This document shows positions 53,361 to 64,000 of a stretch of DNA of 64,000 bases, piece after piece. How positions within the stretch are numbered: the first letter of the stretch is position 1; each line of letters opens with the position of its first letter. Both the position numbers and the translations under genes were made by a program. The stretch lies in assembly GCF_002001175.1 (NCBI RefSeq), contig NZ_MUNT01000006.1, positions 744,001-808,000 of the forward strand, written 5' to 3'. Origin of the DNA: Rhodanobacter sp. C03 (GTDB lineage: Bacteria > Pseudomonadota > Gammaproteobacteria > Xanthomonadales > Rhodanobacteraceae). The notes under the pieces are model-generated. The model was not told where the DNA came from. It was given only the letters and a program-made list of their open reading frames with translations, and ran no database searches.

Positions 53361-54761
53361 TCAACCCTGCGCCAAGGCTATCGCGGCGTCGATGCGCTTG
53401 AGCGCCTCGCTGCGACCGGCCAGATAGATCGTGTGCTCGATCGAGGGCGATACCTGGGTGCCGGTCATCGCCACGCGCAGCGGCTGGGCGATCTTGCCCA
53501 TGCCCAACTCCAGCTTGGCGGCAACCTGCTCGATCACCTGATGGATCGGCTCGGGCTTCCATGCGCAATCGGCCAGCAGCGATTTCGCCGCATTGAGCAC
53601 CGCTAAGGCACTGTCGTTCTTCAGGTGCTTGGCGACCGCCTTGTCGTCCCATTCCGTGATCGGGCCGTACCAGATCTTCGCGCGCTCGGCCATTTCCTTC
53701 AGCGTGTGCACGCGATCGCGCAGCGCCACGATCACGTCGACCGGCGCCGGGCCTTGCGTGGTGTCGATGCCGGCACGCGCCAGATGCCATTCGAATTCCG
53801 CCACCAGCGACTGTGGCTCGTCGGTCTTCAGGTAATGCTGGTTGAGCCATGCCAGTTTTTCGGTATCGAAGCGCGAAGCGGCCTTGTTGACGTCGGCAAT
53901 GTCGAACAGCGTGATCATCTGCTCGCGCGAAAAAATCTCCTGATCGCCATGCGACCAACCCAGCCGCACCAGGTAGTTCAGAAGCGCATGCGGCACGAAG
54001 CCGTCGGCACGGTAGTCCATCACGCTGACTGCGCTGGTGCGCTTGGACAGCTTCTTGCCTTCCTTGTCGAGGATCATCGGCAGGTGCGCGAACTCCGGCA
54101 CCTTCGCACCGAGCGCGTGGTAAATGTTGATCTGGCGCGGCGTGTTGTTGACATGGTCGTCGCCGCGGATCACCTCGGTGATGCCCATGTCGATGTCGTC
54201 GACCACCACGGCGAAGTTGTAGGTCGGCCAGCCGTCGGAACGGAAGATCACCAGGTCGTCCAGCTCGGTGTTGGCCCATTCGATCCGGCCCTTCACCTTG
54301 TCGTCGAACACCACCGAGCCTTCGCTTGGATTGCGGAAACGGATCACGCGATTGGGATCTTCGCGAAGAGGTTCGCTGCGATCGCGGTAATAGCCGTTGT
54401 AACGCGGCTTCTCGCCCTTCGCCATCGCCGCCTCGCGCATCGCCTCGATCTCGTCCTTGCTCTCGTAGGCGTAATACGCCTTGCCGGCAGCAACCAGCTC
54501 GTCCGCCACCTGCTTGTACCGCTCCAGCCGCTGGGTCTGGTAGAACGGACCTTCGTCGGCATCGAGGTCGAGCCAGTGCATCGCGTCGATGATGGCTTTC
54601 ACCGCCTCGTCGGTCGAACGCTCGCGATCGGTATCCTCGATGCGCAGGATGAACTCGCCGCCGCGACGACGCGACTCCAGCCAGCAGTACAGTGCGGTGC
54701 GGGCACCGCCGATGTGCAGGAAACCGGTGGGGCTGGGGGCGAAGCGGGTGCGGACAGTCAT
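53361..54761 (-). CDS. gltX: Glutamyl-tRNA synthetase
   Basis: A 466-residue class I aminoacyl-tRNA synthetase. The HIGH motif is in [17 protein letters not shown] (about residues 7-23), KMSKS is KLSKRTS (about 240), and the C-terminal anticodon-binding region follows to [15 protein letters not shown]. Full length and a single gene here. It charges tRNA-Glu. It is divergent from the outer-membrane gene, with 28 bp between starts. Confidence 0.96.
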   Translation of the reverse strand: MTVRTRFAPSPTGFLHIGGARTALYCWLESRRRGGEFILRIEDTDRERSTDEAVKAIIDAMHWLDLDADEGPFYQTQRLERYKQVADELVAAGKAYYAYESKDEIEAMREAAMAKGEKPRYNGYYRDRSEPLREDPNRVIRFRNPSEGSVVFDDKVKGRIEWANTELDDLVIFRSDGWPTYNFAVVVDDIDMGITEVIRGDDHVNNTPRQINIYHALGAKVPEFAHLPMILDKEGKKLSKRTSAVSVMDYRADGFVPHALLNYLVRLGWSHGDQEIFSREQMITLFDIADVNKAASRFDTEKLAWLNQHYLKTDEPQSLVAEFEWHLARAGIDTTQGPAPVDVIVALRDRVHTLKEMAERAKIWYGPITEWDDKAVAKHLKNDSALAVLNAAKSLLADCAWKPEPIHQVIEQVAAKLELGMGKIAQPLRVAMTGTQVSPSIEHTIYLAGRSEALKRIDAAIALAQG

Positions 54762-54789
54762 GGGTTTTCAAAGGATGCGGAGCGAAGTG

Positions 54790-55605
54790 ATGGATTTTAG
54801 CCGATACCGGGGCACAAACCGTTGCTTGCGCACGCATGCGCGACGAAGCATGTGTCTCGCGGCATTCGGCACGCTCATGCTGGGGGTTGGCCTGCCTGCA
54901 CTGGCCGACAACCCTGGCTACGATCGTCCCGGCTATGGTTTCACCCCCGTCGTACTCGGTGCCGGCGACATCACTGTCGAACAGGGACTACCGGACTGGA
55001 GCCGTGATCGGCAGGCAGGCATCACCAGTTCGCAGTACAGCGCCGACAGTCTGCTGCGCATCGGCATCGGTGGCCCGCTGGAACTGCAATTGAGCAGCTC
55101 GCCGTGGAACTCGCTGCGGCAGAGTGGCGCCGGCAGCGATTACAGCAGCCAGGGGCATGGCGACACGATACTCGGCCTGAAACTGGCGCTACCCTCCTCC
55201 AACCAGGCCTTCAGCTGGGGCCTGCTGGGCAGCGTGGAATTCACCGATGGCGCGAAGGCGTTCCGCAGCGCCCAACGCCAATACCTGCTCGGCACCCAGT
55301 TCAACCTGCAGACAAATGAGCGCAATTCGCTGGGCCTGTATCTCCAAGACGTGCGCAGCGGTGGCGCGGATAGCTCCACCGTGGCGGTCAGCGACAACTA
55401 CGCGCTGAACAAGACGCTGACGCTGTATGCCGAGGCCGCGTGGCTGCACGCGCCGGATCAGGGCGGCGGTACGGTGGCCGGTGGCGGCCTGGCGTGGATG
55501 ATCACACCGCGCGTGCAGTTCGACGCCGGCTTCGATCGGCGGTTGGGTGGCGCGGCGCCCGAATGGCAGACCAATCTCGGCGTCTCGATTTACTTCGGGC
55601 ACTGA
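54790..55605 (+). CDS. Outer-membrane channel-like protein (PF13557-type)
   Basis: A 271-residue exported beta-barrel-like protein. The N-terminus holds a basic stretch (RTHARRS) and a hydrophobic signal (CLAAFGTLMLGVGLPALA). The mature part has alternating hydrophobic strands and many Gly, and ends with an aromatic-type C-terminus (VSIYFGH), as in outer-membrane barrels. It resembles the transporter family named after a phenol-degradation pathway; cargo unknown. The ATG at 54790 follows GGAG. Confidence 0.72.
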   Translation: MDFSRYRGTNRCLRTHARRSMCLAAFGTLMLGVGLPALADNPGYDRPGYGFTPVVLGAGDITVEQGLPDWSRDRQAGITSSQYSADSLLRIGIGGPLELQLSSSPWNSLRQSGAGSDYSSQGHGDTILGLKLALPSSNQAFSWGLLGSVEFTDGAKAFRSAQRQYLLGTQFNLQTNERNSLGLYLQDVRSGGADSSTVAVSDNYALNKTLTLYAEAAWLHAPDQGGGTVAGGGLAWMITPRVQFDAGFDRRLGGAAPEWQTNLGVSIYFGH

Positions 55606-55636
55606 CCACAGCTGGCAAGCCAGCGCCACCCGAGGC

Positions 55637-56071
55637 TCATTTGACGTGGATGGTGATCTTCTTCGACACCAGCGGTGGATCGAACGGGATGTGGTTCTGG
55701 TCGCCAAGTTCCAGCTGCAAGGTATGCGTGCCGGGTTTCAGCTTCAGCGTGGTCTCGGTCTGTCCACCACCGAAGTGGAGATGGTCGTCGTCTTTCGGGA
55801 TCGGCTGACCGGCACCCGGCAGCTCCTTCACGTCGATCAGCAGGTGATGGTGTCCGGTGTGTTCCTTGGCAACCCCAGCCGGCGCCACGCCCATACCCTT
55901 GAGGCCGAAGCGCACGGTGAACTCCTGACCGACGCTGGCGCCATCGCTGGGCGAGATGATGTAGACCGCGGCGTCGGCGGGAGCCTTGGTGACCGGCAGG
56001 GCCGGCGCGTCCGCGGCCATCACGGTGCCGACCAGTCCCGTCAGGGCAAGCGCAAGCAGGATGTGTTTCAT
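55637..56071 (-). CDS. Periplasmic DUF4399 protein
   Basis: A 144-residue exported protein with a signal peptide (MKHILLALALTGLVGTVMAA). The DUF4399 domain has GASVGQEFTVRFGLKGMGV, HTGHHHLLID and DDHLHFGGGQTETTLKL, a His-rich pattern that could bind metal. Function unknown. It starts after GGAG. Confidence 0.88.
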   Translation of the reverse strand: MKHILLALALTGLVGTVMAADAPALPVTKAPADAAVYIISPSDGASVGQEFTVRFGLKGMGVAPAGVAKEHTGHHHLLIDVKELPGAGQPIPKDDDHLHFGGGQTETTLKLKPGTHTLQLELGDQNHIPFDPPLVSKKITIHVK

Positions 56072-56216
56072 CGGTGCTCTCCACGTTGGCAGGAATACTC
56101 AGTGTAGGCGCGCCAGCCCGGACAAGACACCCTGGGCGTAACCGCGGCGTCATGCGCCCGCCATACCGCCGCAACGCCATCTGACGAGGATATGCCAAGC
56201 CAGCACGGGCATCGTC

Positions 56217-57377
56217 ATGCGCATCGGCATCGTCAGCGAAACCTATCCACCGGAAATCAACGGCGTCGCACTGACCGTGCACAGCCTGGCATCCGGCATG
56301 GTTGGTCGCGGTCATAGCGTGGACCTGATCCGCCCGCGGCAACCACACCCGTGTCAGGACGAACCCGGCATCGACGTACTCAGCGTACGTGGCGGCGCAC
56401 TGCCCCGTTATCCCGGTCTGCGCTTCGGCCTGCCAGCAGGTCGCACGCTGCGCCAGCACTGGCAGCGGCAGCGCCCCGACGCGATCTATGTCGCCACCGA
56501 AGGTCCACTCGGCTGGTCGGCGGTGCGCGCGGCGGCGCGACTGGGCATTCCGGTCAGCAGCGGATTCCACACCCGTTTCGACAGCTACGCCGATCATTAC
56601 GGTCTGGGCCTGCTCACGCCACTGGTGCGCGGCTATCTGCGCCGCTTTCACCAGCGCGCTGCCGCCACCTTGGTACCGACCGACGCTCTTGCACAGGAGT
56701 TGCACGCCATGGGTATCTGCAACGCTCGTCTGCTGCGCCGCGCGGTGGACACACAACTGTTCCATCCGAACCAGCGCGATGACCAGCTGCGCGACAGCTG
56801 GGGCGTCGATGCCGCCACCCCGGTCGTGCTGTACGTGGGACGCATCGCACCGGAAAAGAATCTCGAACTGGCAGTACAGGCGTTTCGGGTGATCCAGCAA
56901 CGGGTGCCGCAGGCACGCTACGTCTGGGTCGGCGATGGCCCGGCGCGTGCCGCGCTGGAAGCTGCGCATCCCGACTTCATCTTTGCCGGCGTGCAACGCG
57001 ATGAGGCGCTGGCACGGCACTACGCCAGCGCGGATCTGTTTCCTTTCCCCAGTCTCAGCGAAACCTTCGGCAACGTGATACTCGAGGCGCTGGCCGCTGG
57101 CCTGCCCGTAGTGGCGTATGCCGAAGGCGCGGCACGCGAGCATCTGATCGACGGTGTCAACGGTTACTGCATCGAGTCGGGTAACGCCGCGGCGTTCATC
57201 GATGCGGCCGCCCGACTGGCCGGCAACCCGGGCCTGATCCGGCACATGGGTCGCGCCGCCCATGTCGGGGTGGCCGGGCTATCGCCGGATGCGGTGATCC
57301 GCGACTTCGAAACCCTGCTGCGCGAAATGGCCGAGGAGAATCAACATGAGCACCTTGCCACCGCTGCACACGCCTGA
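56217..57377 (+). CDS. Glycosyltransferase family 4 (GT-B), mannosyltransferase-like
   Basis: A 386-residue GT-B glycosyltransferase. The N-terminal acceptor domain begins RIGIVSETYPPEINGVALTVH; the donor domain has VLYVGRIAPEKNLELAVQAF and FPSLSETFGNVILEALAAGLPVVAY (the E-x7-E region). Close in pattern to enzymes that add mannose to lipid carriers. Its 3' end overlaps the PAP2 gene by 32 bp, so the two are coupled. Confidence 0.88.
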   Translation: MRIGIVSETYPPEINGVALTVHSLASGMVGRGHSVDLIRPRQPHPCQDEPGIDVLSVRGGALPRYPGLRFGLPAGRTLRQHWQRQRPDAIYVATEGPLGWSAVRAAARLGIPVSSGFHTRFDSYADHYGLGLLTPLVRGYLRRFHQRAAATLVPTDALAQELHAMGICNARLLRRAVDTQLFHPNQRDDQLRDSWGVDAATPVVLYVGRIAPEKNLELAVQAFRVIQQRVPQARYVWVGDGPARAALEAAHPDFIFAGVQRDEALARHYASADLFPFPSLSETFGNVILEALAAGLPVVAYAEGAAREHLIDGVNGYCIESGNAAAFIDAAARLAGNPGLIRHMGRAAHVGVAGLSPDAVIRDFETLLREMAEENQHEHLATAAHA

Positions 57378-57921
57378 ATTGTCGATCGGTTCGCCACGTC
57401 TCGCGCTGGATCGTCGCGTCTGCGTGGTGGCAAACCGCTGGGGCACACGACGCGCCGTGGGCCTGTTCTTCGGCGCGATCAGCCGGCTCGGCGATGGCAT
57501 CTTCTGGTATGCACTGATGGCGGTGCTGGCCGTGGTCGGCGGCCAGCACGGACTCGCCGCCGCCGCACACATGGCCACCACCGGACTCGTCGCGCTGCTG
57601 CTGTATCGCCTGCTCAAACGCTGGACTCATCGACCGCGCCCGTACCGGGTCTGTCCCGGTGTGATCGCCCACGTGCCGGCGCTGGACGAGTTCAGTTTTC
57701 CGTCGGGACATACCTTGCAGGCGGTGAGCTTCAGCATCGTCGCACTGGCTTGGTATCCGCAGCTAGCGCCACTGCTGCTCGGCTTCAGCGCGCTGGTGGC
57801 TGCCTCGCGAGTGATCCTCGGGCTGCACTATCCCAGTGACGTGCTCGCGGCGATCGTCATCGGCAGCGGGCTGGGTGCGTCGTCGCTGTGGCTGCTGTCG
57901 CTGGCGACGAAACTCGCATGA
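57346..57921 (+). CDS. PAP2-family membrane phosphatase
   Basis: A 191-residue PAP2 enzyme with about five helices. Motifs: KRWTHRPRPYRV, FSFPSGHTLQA and SRVILGLHYPSDVLA. The 32-bp overlap with the glycosyltransferase gene suggests joint action, for example removal of a phosphate from the lipid product of that enzyme; this is inferred. Confidence 0.88.
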   Translation: MSTLPPLHTPELSIGSPRLALDRRVCVVANRWGTRRAVGLFFGAISRLGDGIFWYALMAVLAVVGGQHGLAAAAHMATTGLVALLLYRLLKRWTHRPRPYRVCPGVIAHVPALDEFSFPSGHTLQAVSFSIVALAWYPQLAPLLLGFSALVAASRVILGLHYPSDVLAAIVIGSGLGASSLWLLSLATKLA

Positions 57922-57992
57922 ACTGGCGCAGCCACTGAGCAGCCTTTGCGCACGCCGTCACAAGCGCCTTTGCGGTCAGGCAGATAGCGCAC

Positions 57993-58326
57993 TTGTCCAC
58001 AGGCTTTACCGCGCACGCTCCACAATCGCTGTGGATTACTCTGCATCGAACAGAGAAGCACTGCGCAAAATATCAGCACGCCGTGCCAAGTGCCTGTCGA
58101 CAAAAGGACTAAGCAAGGTTGTCCACAGGCTTGCAGCGAAGACGTGCACAGATGCTGTGGAAAACTATCGCATCGGTCATGACGACGTCCCTGTGCCACT
58201 CCTCGTCATCGTGCGACGCACCTGTGCAATTCCTGCTCACCGCGTAGCAAGTGTCTGATCGACAAGTGGCAAGCACGGCTTGTCCACAGGCTTTACCGGC
58301 AGGCGTCCACATCGATTGTGGAAAAC
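57993..58326. repeat. Cluster of three inverted DnaA-box-like pairs
   Basis: In a 480-bp gene-free stretch (57922-58400), TTGTCCACAGGCTT occurs at 57993, 58119 and 58280. Each is followed about 27 bp on by an inverted partner: TGTGGATTA (58030), TGTGGAAAA (58156) and TGTGGAAAA (58318). The partners read TAATCCACA and TTTTCCACA on the other strand; the latter fits the DnaA-box consensus TTWTNCACA exactly. The blocks are about 45 bp long, 126 and 161 bp apart, and diverged in between, with a further shared GTCGACAA/ATCGACAA element before copies 2 and 3. Confidence 0.75.
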
Positions 58327-58350
58327 CCGTGCGCCCGAATATCCGGATGC

Positions 58351-58381
58351 AGAAACGACGATGCCGCCTGACGGCGGCATC
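58351..58381 (-). terminator. Hairpin after accD, likely terminator
   Basis: Perfect GATGCCGCC / GGCGGCATC stem with loop TGAC, followed on the minus strand by GTCGTTTCT. The T-run is short. It lies 20 bp past the accD stop. Confidence 0.6.
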
Positions 58382-58400
58382 GCTACGCGCAACAGCAGCA

Positions 58401-59270
<870 letters not shown>

Positions 59271-59320
59271 CGCATCACCCTACCATTCGTGAGCGCACCA
59301 CCCGCAGGCGGTATGTATTC

Positions 59321-60117
59321 TCAATGCGCATCGAGCGCAGTGCGGATCGGCGCGAGAAACGCGCGGACTCGCACGGTTATTTCTTCGGCATCCGTCGCGC
59401 CGGCCAGTCGTTCGACCAGCGCACTGCCGATCACCACGGCATCGGCAAAAGCGGCAATCGCCTTGGCACTCGCCGCATCGCGGATGCCGAAGCCCACCGC
59501 CACCGGCGTTTTTGCATGAGCGCGAATATCCGCCACGCGCGCCGCGATGTCGCCGGTACTCAAGTGTGCCGCACCGGTGATGCCGGCAAACGACACATAG
59601 TACAGGAAACCCTCCGCGGAACCGCACAGCTGCGCCATACGCGCGGGTGCGGTGGTCGGTGCAGCGAGCAGAATCTGCTGCAGGCCGGCGTCGCGCAACG
59701 GCTGCAAGACCGCCGACTCTTCCAGCGGACAATCGACCAGCAGCACACCATCGACGCCGGCCCGCACGGCTTCCTGCGCGAAGCGCACATAGCCGTGGAT
59801 CTCGACCGGATTGAGGTAACCCATCAGCACGATCGGCGTCTCGGCATCACGCTGGCGAAACGCGGCGACCCAGCTCAGCACTTCGTTCAGACCGACGCCT
59901 TTCTCGATCGCCCGCTCGCTGGCGTGCTGGATCACCGGACCATCAGCCATTGGATCGGAAAACGGCACGCCCAGTTCGATCAGGTCGGCGCCGGCATCGA
60001 CCAGTGCATGCATCAGCGCCACCATGTGTTCAGGCGACGGATCACCGGCGGTGACGAACGGAATCAGGCCGGTGCGGCCGGCGGCTTTCAACGCGGCGAA
60101 GCGGCGATCGATGCGAC

Positions 60118-60121
<4 letters not shown>
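59321..60121 (-). CDS. trpA: Tryptophan synthase alpha subunit
   Basis: A 266-residue TIM-barrel enzyme that cleaves indole-3-glycerol phosphate to indole. Catalytic Glu is in [17 protein letters not shown], Asp in [11 protein letters not shown], and the phosphate site in [10 protein letters not shown]. The ATG at 60121 overlaps the trpB stop (ATGA). Confidence 0.95.
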
Positions 60122-61329
<1,208 letters not shown>

Positions 61330-61407
61330 GCTGTCATTCGCGTGTAGGAGCGCACCCTGTGCGCGAAAAGGAACTACCTCGACGTCCATCGCGCTCAGCG
61401 GGCGCTA

Positions 61408-62034
61408 CTACGGGGAGGCTTGCCGCACTGCGGCAATGAAAGCGGCCATCTTAGCGGCATCCTTGATGCCGGGCGAAATTTCGATACCGCTGGCCACGTC
61501 CACCGCCCACGGGCGCGCTGCCTGCACGGCGGCGGCCACGTTGTCCGGATGCAGCCCACCAGCCAGGATCAGCGGTTGCGCCAGCTCGTTCGACAGCAAC
61601 GACCAGTCGAAAGCCTTGCCGCTGCCACCCACCTCACCAGGATCGTGACCATCCAGCAGCAGGCCGGCTGCCTGCGGGTAGTCATGCAGCCGTGGTAGCG
61701 CGGAAATCCCTGCGCCCATCGCGATGGCTTTCAGAAACGGACGATCGAACTGCGCGCACCATTCGTCGGACTCGTTGCCATGAAACTGCAGCAGCGTCGG
61801 GCGCACTTCGTCGAGTACCTGTCGCACCAGGCTCGCCTCGTCGTCCATGAACAACGCGACGGTGGCGACGAACGGCGGCATCGCGGTGACGATCTTCCGC
61901 GCCTGCGCCAGGCTCACCTGCCGCCGGCTGCGCGCGGTGAACACCACGCCGATCGCATCGGCACCGAGCCGGGCGGCCAGCAGCGCGTCCTCGACGCGGG
62001 TCATGCCGCAGCACTTGATCCGCGTCCGCCTCAC
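61408..62034 (-). CDS. trpF: Phosphoribosylanthranilate isomerase
   Basis: A 208-residue TIM-barrel isomerase of tryptophan synthesis. The catalytic Cys is in [13 protein letters not shown], Asp in [20 protein letters not shown], and [10 protein letters not shown] is conserved. The likely start is GTG at 62034, overlapping the truA stop (GTGA); upstream codons in the frame lie inside truA. Confidence 0.94.
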   Translation of the reverse strand: MRRTRIKCCGMTRVEDALLAARLGADAIGVVFTARSRRQVSLAQARKIVTAMPPFVATVALFMDDEASLVRQVLDEVRPTLLQFHGNESDEWCAQFDRPFLKAIAMGAGISALPRLHDYPQAAGLLLDGHDPGEVGGSGKAFDWSLLSNELAQPLILAGGLHPDNVAAAVQAARPWAVDVASGIEISPGIKDAAKMAAFIAAVRQASP

Positions 62035-62813
62035 GGATCGGCTCCGACCAGGCACACATCCGCTGGCAAACCCCAATAGCTCTCGTAACGCGGGCCGATG
62101 AAGGTCAGTCCGGTGGCTGGTGCCGTTGGCCCGGCCAGCTGGCGGTCGGCGCCCGCAAGCAATTCAGCGATCCATTCGACAGGCTGTTCGCCGCGACCGA
62201 TCGGCAGCAGCGAACCCACGATATTGCGCACCATGTGATGCAGGAACGCATTGGCCTCGATCTCGACGAAGACCTGCTCGCCCTCGCGCAGTACGCTTAC
62301 CGCCAGCACCGTGCGGCGCGGGTGCGCGGCCTGGCAGGACAGTGCACGAAACGCGCTGAAGTCATGTTCGCCCAGCAGCGCCTGCGCCGCCTGGTGCATG
62401 CGCCCGGCATCCAGTGGCAGGCGCTCCCAGGTGACGTAGCGCGCATCCAGCGCCGCGCGTACCGGACGATTGAGGATCTGATAGCGATAGCGACGGCTGC
62501 GCGCGGCGTAGCGCGCGTGGAAACTTTCCAGCACCGGCTGCGCCCACAGCACAGCCACGCTGGTAGGCAGGTTGGAGCACGCACCCAGCACCCAGCCGCG
62601 CATGTCGCGCACAGCTTCGCTGTCGAAATGCACCACCTGGCAACGGCCATGCACACCGGCATCGGTGCGCCCTGCGCAACTGATCTCGACCGGGTGCGCG
62701 GCAACCTTCGACAGCGCCTGTTCCACCGCCCCCTGCACGCTGGCGTCGACTTTCAGGCGCTGCCAGCCGGAGAAATCGGTGCCGTCGTATTCGATGCCGA
62801 GCGCGATACGCAT
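62031..62813 (-). CDS. truA: tRNA pseudouridine(38-40) synthase
   Basis: A 260-residue TruA, which modifies uridines 38-40 in the anticodon stem-loop. The catalytic Asp is in [36 protein letters not shown] and [14 protein letters not shown] are typical. The ATG at 62813 is used; a TTG at 62825 is possible. Upstream of trpF it forms the conserved fimV-truA-trpF order. Confidence 0.95.
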   Translation of the reverse strand: MRIALGIEYDGTDFSGWQRLKVDASVQGAVEQALSKVAAHPVEISCAGRTDAGVHGRCQVVHFDSEAVRDMRGWVLGACSNLPTSVAVLWAQPVLESFHARYAARSRRYRYQILNRPVRAALDARYVTWERLPLDAGRMHQAAQALLGEHDFSAFRALSCQAAHPRRTVLAVSVLREGEQVFVEIEANAFLHHMVRNIVGSLLPIGRGEQPVEWIAELLAGADRQLAGPTAPATGLTFIGPRYESYWGLPADVCLVGADP

Positions 62814-62867
62814 GAGGGTGTGCAAGGGATTCGCTGAAAGACCCGAAGATTAGCAGCCCGCCAACGA

Positions 62868-62894
62868 AATCGGGCCGGCAACGCCGGCCCGATT
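62868..62894 (-). terminator. Hairpin after fimV, likely terminator
   Basis: Perfect AATCGGGCCGGC / GCCGGCCCGATT stem with loop AAC, 21 bp past the fimV stop on the minus strand. No T-run follows, so efficiency is uncertain. Confidence 0.55.
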
Positions 62895-62915
62895 GTACGT
62901 ACGCACCTGACTCGA

Positions 62916-64000
62916 TCAGTGCAGACTATCGAGCAGCCGCTTGGCGACGTCCTGCTGCATCTGGCTGCCTTCCTTCAGCACTTCGCTGAGCATGGCGCGA
63001 GCGCCGTCGGCATCGCCCATGTCCAGATAGGCACGGGCCAGATCGAGCTTGGTGTCGACCGGGTCGTCGTTGAATTCACCCAGGTCGCTGCCGTGGTCGT
63101 CCACATGATGTGCATTGGCCGAATCGTCGAAATGCCAGCTCGATGTCGGCTCGGCCTCATGCTTGCCCGAAGCATGAGTGTCGGTCATCAGCGGAGCAAC
63201 CGTCGGCGCATGCTCCGACGCAGTCGCCTGATGCGCTGCGGAATCCGCAACGCCGGCCGGATGGGTCAGGTCGAAGTTGAAGCTGTACTCGCTGACCTTC
63301 TTCGGCGACTGTGACGGCAACGGGGGCATCGACGGGATCGCTGCCGTCGCATCGCTCCCAGCGGCATAGTCGTCGATGTCGAACGGGTGATGGGCGTCGG
63401 TGTCTTCATGCGCCGGCAGTTCGACGTGGTGGTCGAACAGCGGATGACCCGGTACCAGGTCCTCGCCCATGTGCACCACGTCCTGCCACTCGTCCTGCTG
63501 CGGATCGGTGATGTGGGCGTGCATCGCTTCGGCGGCCGCCTCGAAATGATCGACGTCGCGGCGCGAGTAATACAGGGTGACCAGTTCCAGATGCAGGCCG
63601 ATATCGTCCGGATGCTCGGCCAACTGGTCGAGCAATTCTTCCTGATCGATGTCGTCGCCATGGGCAAGGCCCTGATCACCTGAAGGTGACGTGCCGAAAC
63701 GATCGGCCAGCGACGGCGCGGACTTTGCCGCGAACGCTGCGGCCGGCTTGCGCTTGCGACCGCGCAGGCCCAGCAGAAGGAGCAACAGGATGGCACCGGC
63801 ACCCGCCGCCCAGGCCCATGTCTGCATGTACCAAGGCTGCTCGACTACCGCGGTCGGGTTCGACGAAACAGTCGGCTTCGCGGCCGGCTTGACCTCCGGC
63901 TTGATCGCTGCCGGCGCCGCAGCGGCTGCCGTCGACGCGCTGGCTGGTGCGCTGGACGCGGCGACCGCCGGGGTCGCCTTCATCTCGGCGGAGCTTGCTG
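62916..64000 (-). CDS. fimV: FimV-like pilus/polar-assembly protein, C-terminal part, cut by window end
   Basis: At least 361 residues, open to the end of the window, so the N-terminal periplasmic part with a LysM domain is not seen. Visible are an Ala/Pro-rich periplasmic linker, one transmembrane helix (WAWAAGAGAILLLLLLG), a cytoplasmic acidic, His-rich region and the C-terminal FimV domain with a TPR-like segment (DTKLDLARAYLDMGDADGA). FimV proteins connect peptidoglycan with type IV pilus assembly and polar signalling. The acidic region carries many HHVDDH-like clusters. Confidence 0.88.
   Translation of the reverse strand, partial: ASSAEMKATPAVAASSAPASASTAAAAAPAAIKPEVKPAAKPTVSSNPTAVVEQPWYMQTWAWAAGAGAILLLLLLGLRGRKRKPAAAFAAKSAPSLADRFGTSPSGDQGLAHGDDIDQEELLDQLAEHPDDIGLHLELVTLYYSRRDVDHFEAAAEAMHAHITDPQQDEWQDVVHMGEDLVPGHPLFDHHVELPAHEDTDAHHPFDIDDYAAGSDATAAIPSMPPLPSQSPKKVSEYSFNFDLTHPAGVADSAAHQATASEHAPTVAPLMTDTHASGKHEAEPTSSWHFDDSANAHHVDDHGSDLGEFNDDPVDTKLDLARAYLDMGDADGARAMLSEVLKEGSQMQQDVAKRLLDSLH

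Noticed and set aside
53625-54800. 391-codon plus-strand ORF opposite gltX
   Set aside because: Antisense shadow, without start signals or family motifs.
57993-58326. DnaA-box cluster considered as the chromosome origin
   Set aside because: No dnaA, dnaN, rpmH or gyrB nearby, no obvious AT-rich unwinding element, and box matches are imperfect for half of the sites.

Overview
The window reads as chromosomal DNA of a high-GC gammaproteobacterium of the order Xanthomonadales (Lysobacterales), most likely family Rhodanobacteraceae (Rhodanobacter/Dyella/Frateuria type). This is inferred from gene order and families, not from a database search. The clues are the fimV-truA-trpF-trpB-trpA-accD order, a compact his operon led by a TrpR-like regulator, the MtnB-MtnD-MtnC methionine-salvage cluster, a Tat-exported high-potential iron-sulfur protein and the DUF3348-DUF802-OmpA-DUF2894 operon. 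No rRNA, tRNA, CRISPR array or intact transposon was found.

Layout. 1-1.8 kb: a metal P-type ATPase (cut by the window start) with its MerR regulator, preceded by a heptanucleotide tandem repeat. 1.9-2.4 kb: tiny ORFs. 2.4-6.4 kb (minus): MurJ, a GNAT acetyltransferase and an ABC exporter. 6.5-20 kb: mostly single household or accessory genes: GFA protein, large MscS-type channel, VOC proteins, esterase, serine hydrolase, PAP2 phosphatase, DUF72, an RNase Sa-like ribonuclease with barstar, S4 protein, arylamine N-acetyltransferase and lipoprotein MsrA. 19.7-23.5 kb: ABC exporter and ParE. 23.5-25.2 kb: a REP-like inverted repeat and two tandemly duplicated fasciclin genes, each with its own leader and terminator. 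25.2-29.5 kb: 3-hydroxyanthranilate dioxygenase, Nudix hydrolase and two paralogous APC amino-acid permeases. 29.5-33.5 kb: AT-rich spacer, HiPIP, mtnBDC and a C13 caspase-like peptidase.

33.5-37.6 kb (minus) holds the most unusual system: four coupled genes, DUF3348, DUF802 (ExbB/TolQ/MotA-like membrane part with a very long helical tail), a MotB/OmpA-like protein with an intramembrane aspartate, and DUF2894. The central pair has the architecture of the ZorA-ZorB motor of Zorya defence, but no helicase or nuclease follows. A trypsin-like peptidase is divergent from it. 38.5-42.8 kb looks foreign: visibly lower GC, an integrase C-terminal remnant, an M13 metallopeptidase and a LytS/LytTR-type two-component pair.

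42.8-50.3 kb (minus): complete his operon, (trpR-like)-hisGDCBHAF-hisIE, with overlapping or nearly touching genes and a TrpR-type operator just before the first ATG. 50.6-53.3 kb: ribosomal protein Thx, CDF cation exporter, MerC-like protein and Zur, a zinc/metal homeostasis group with a Zur-box-like dyad. 53.3-57.9 kb: gltX, outer-membrane channel-like protein, DUF4399, and a glycosyltransferase/PAP2 pair. 57.9-58.4 kb: gene-free and packed with three copies of an inverted pair of DnaA-box-like sequences. 58.4-64 kb (minus): accD, trpA, trpB, trpF, truA and the C-terminal part of fimV.

All coordinates and motifs were read by eye; family names rest on motif recognition. Starts were adjusted where an internal start codon with a Shine-Dalgarno sequence, an ATGA/GTGA overlap or a signal peptide was more convincing than the longest reading frame.
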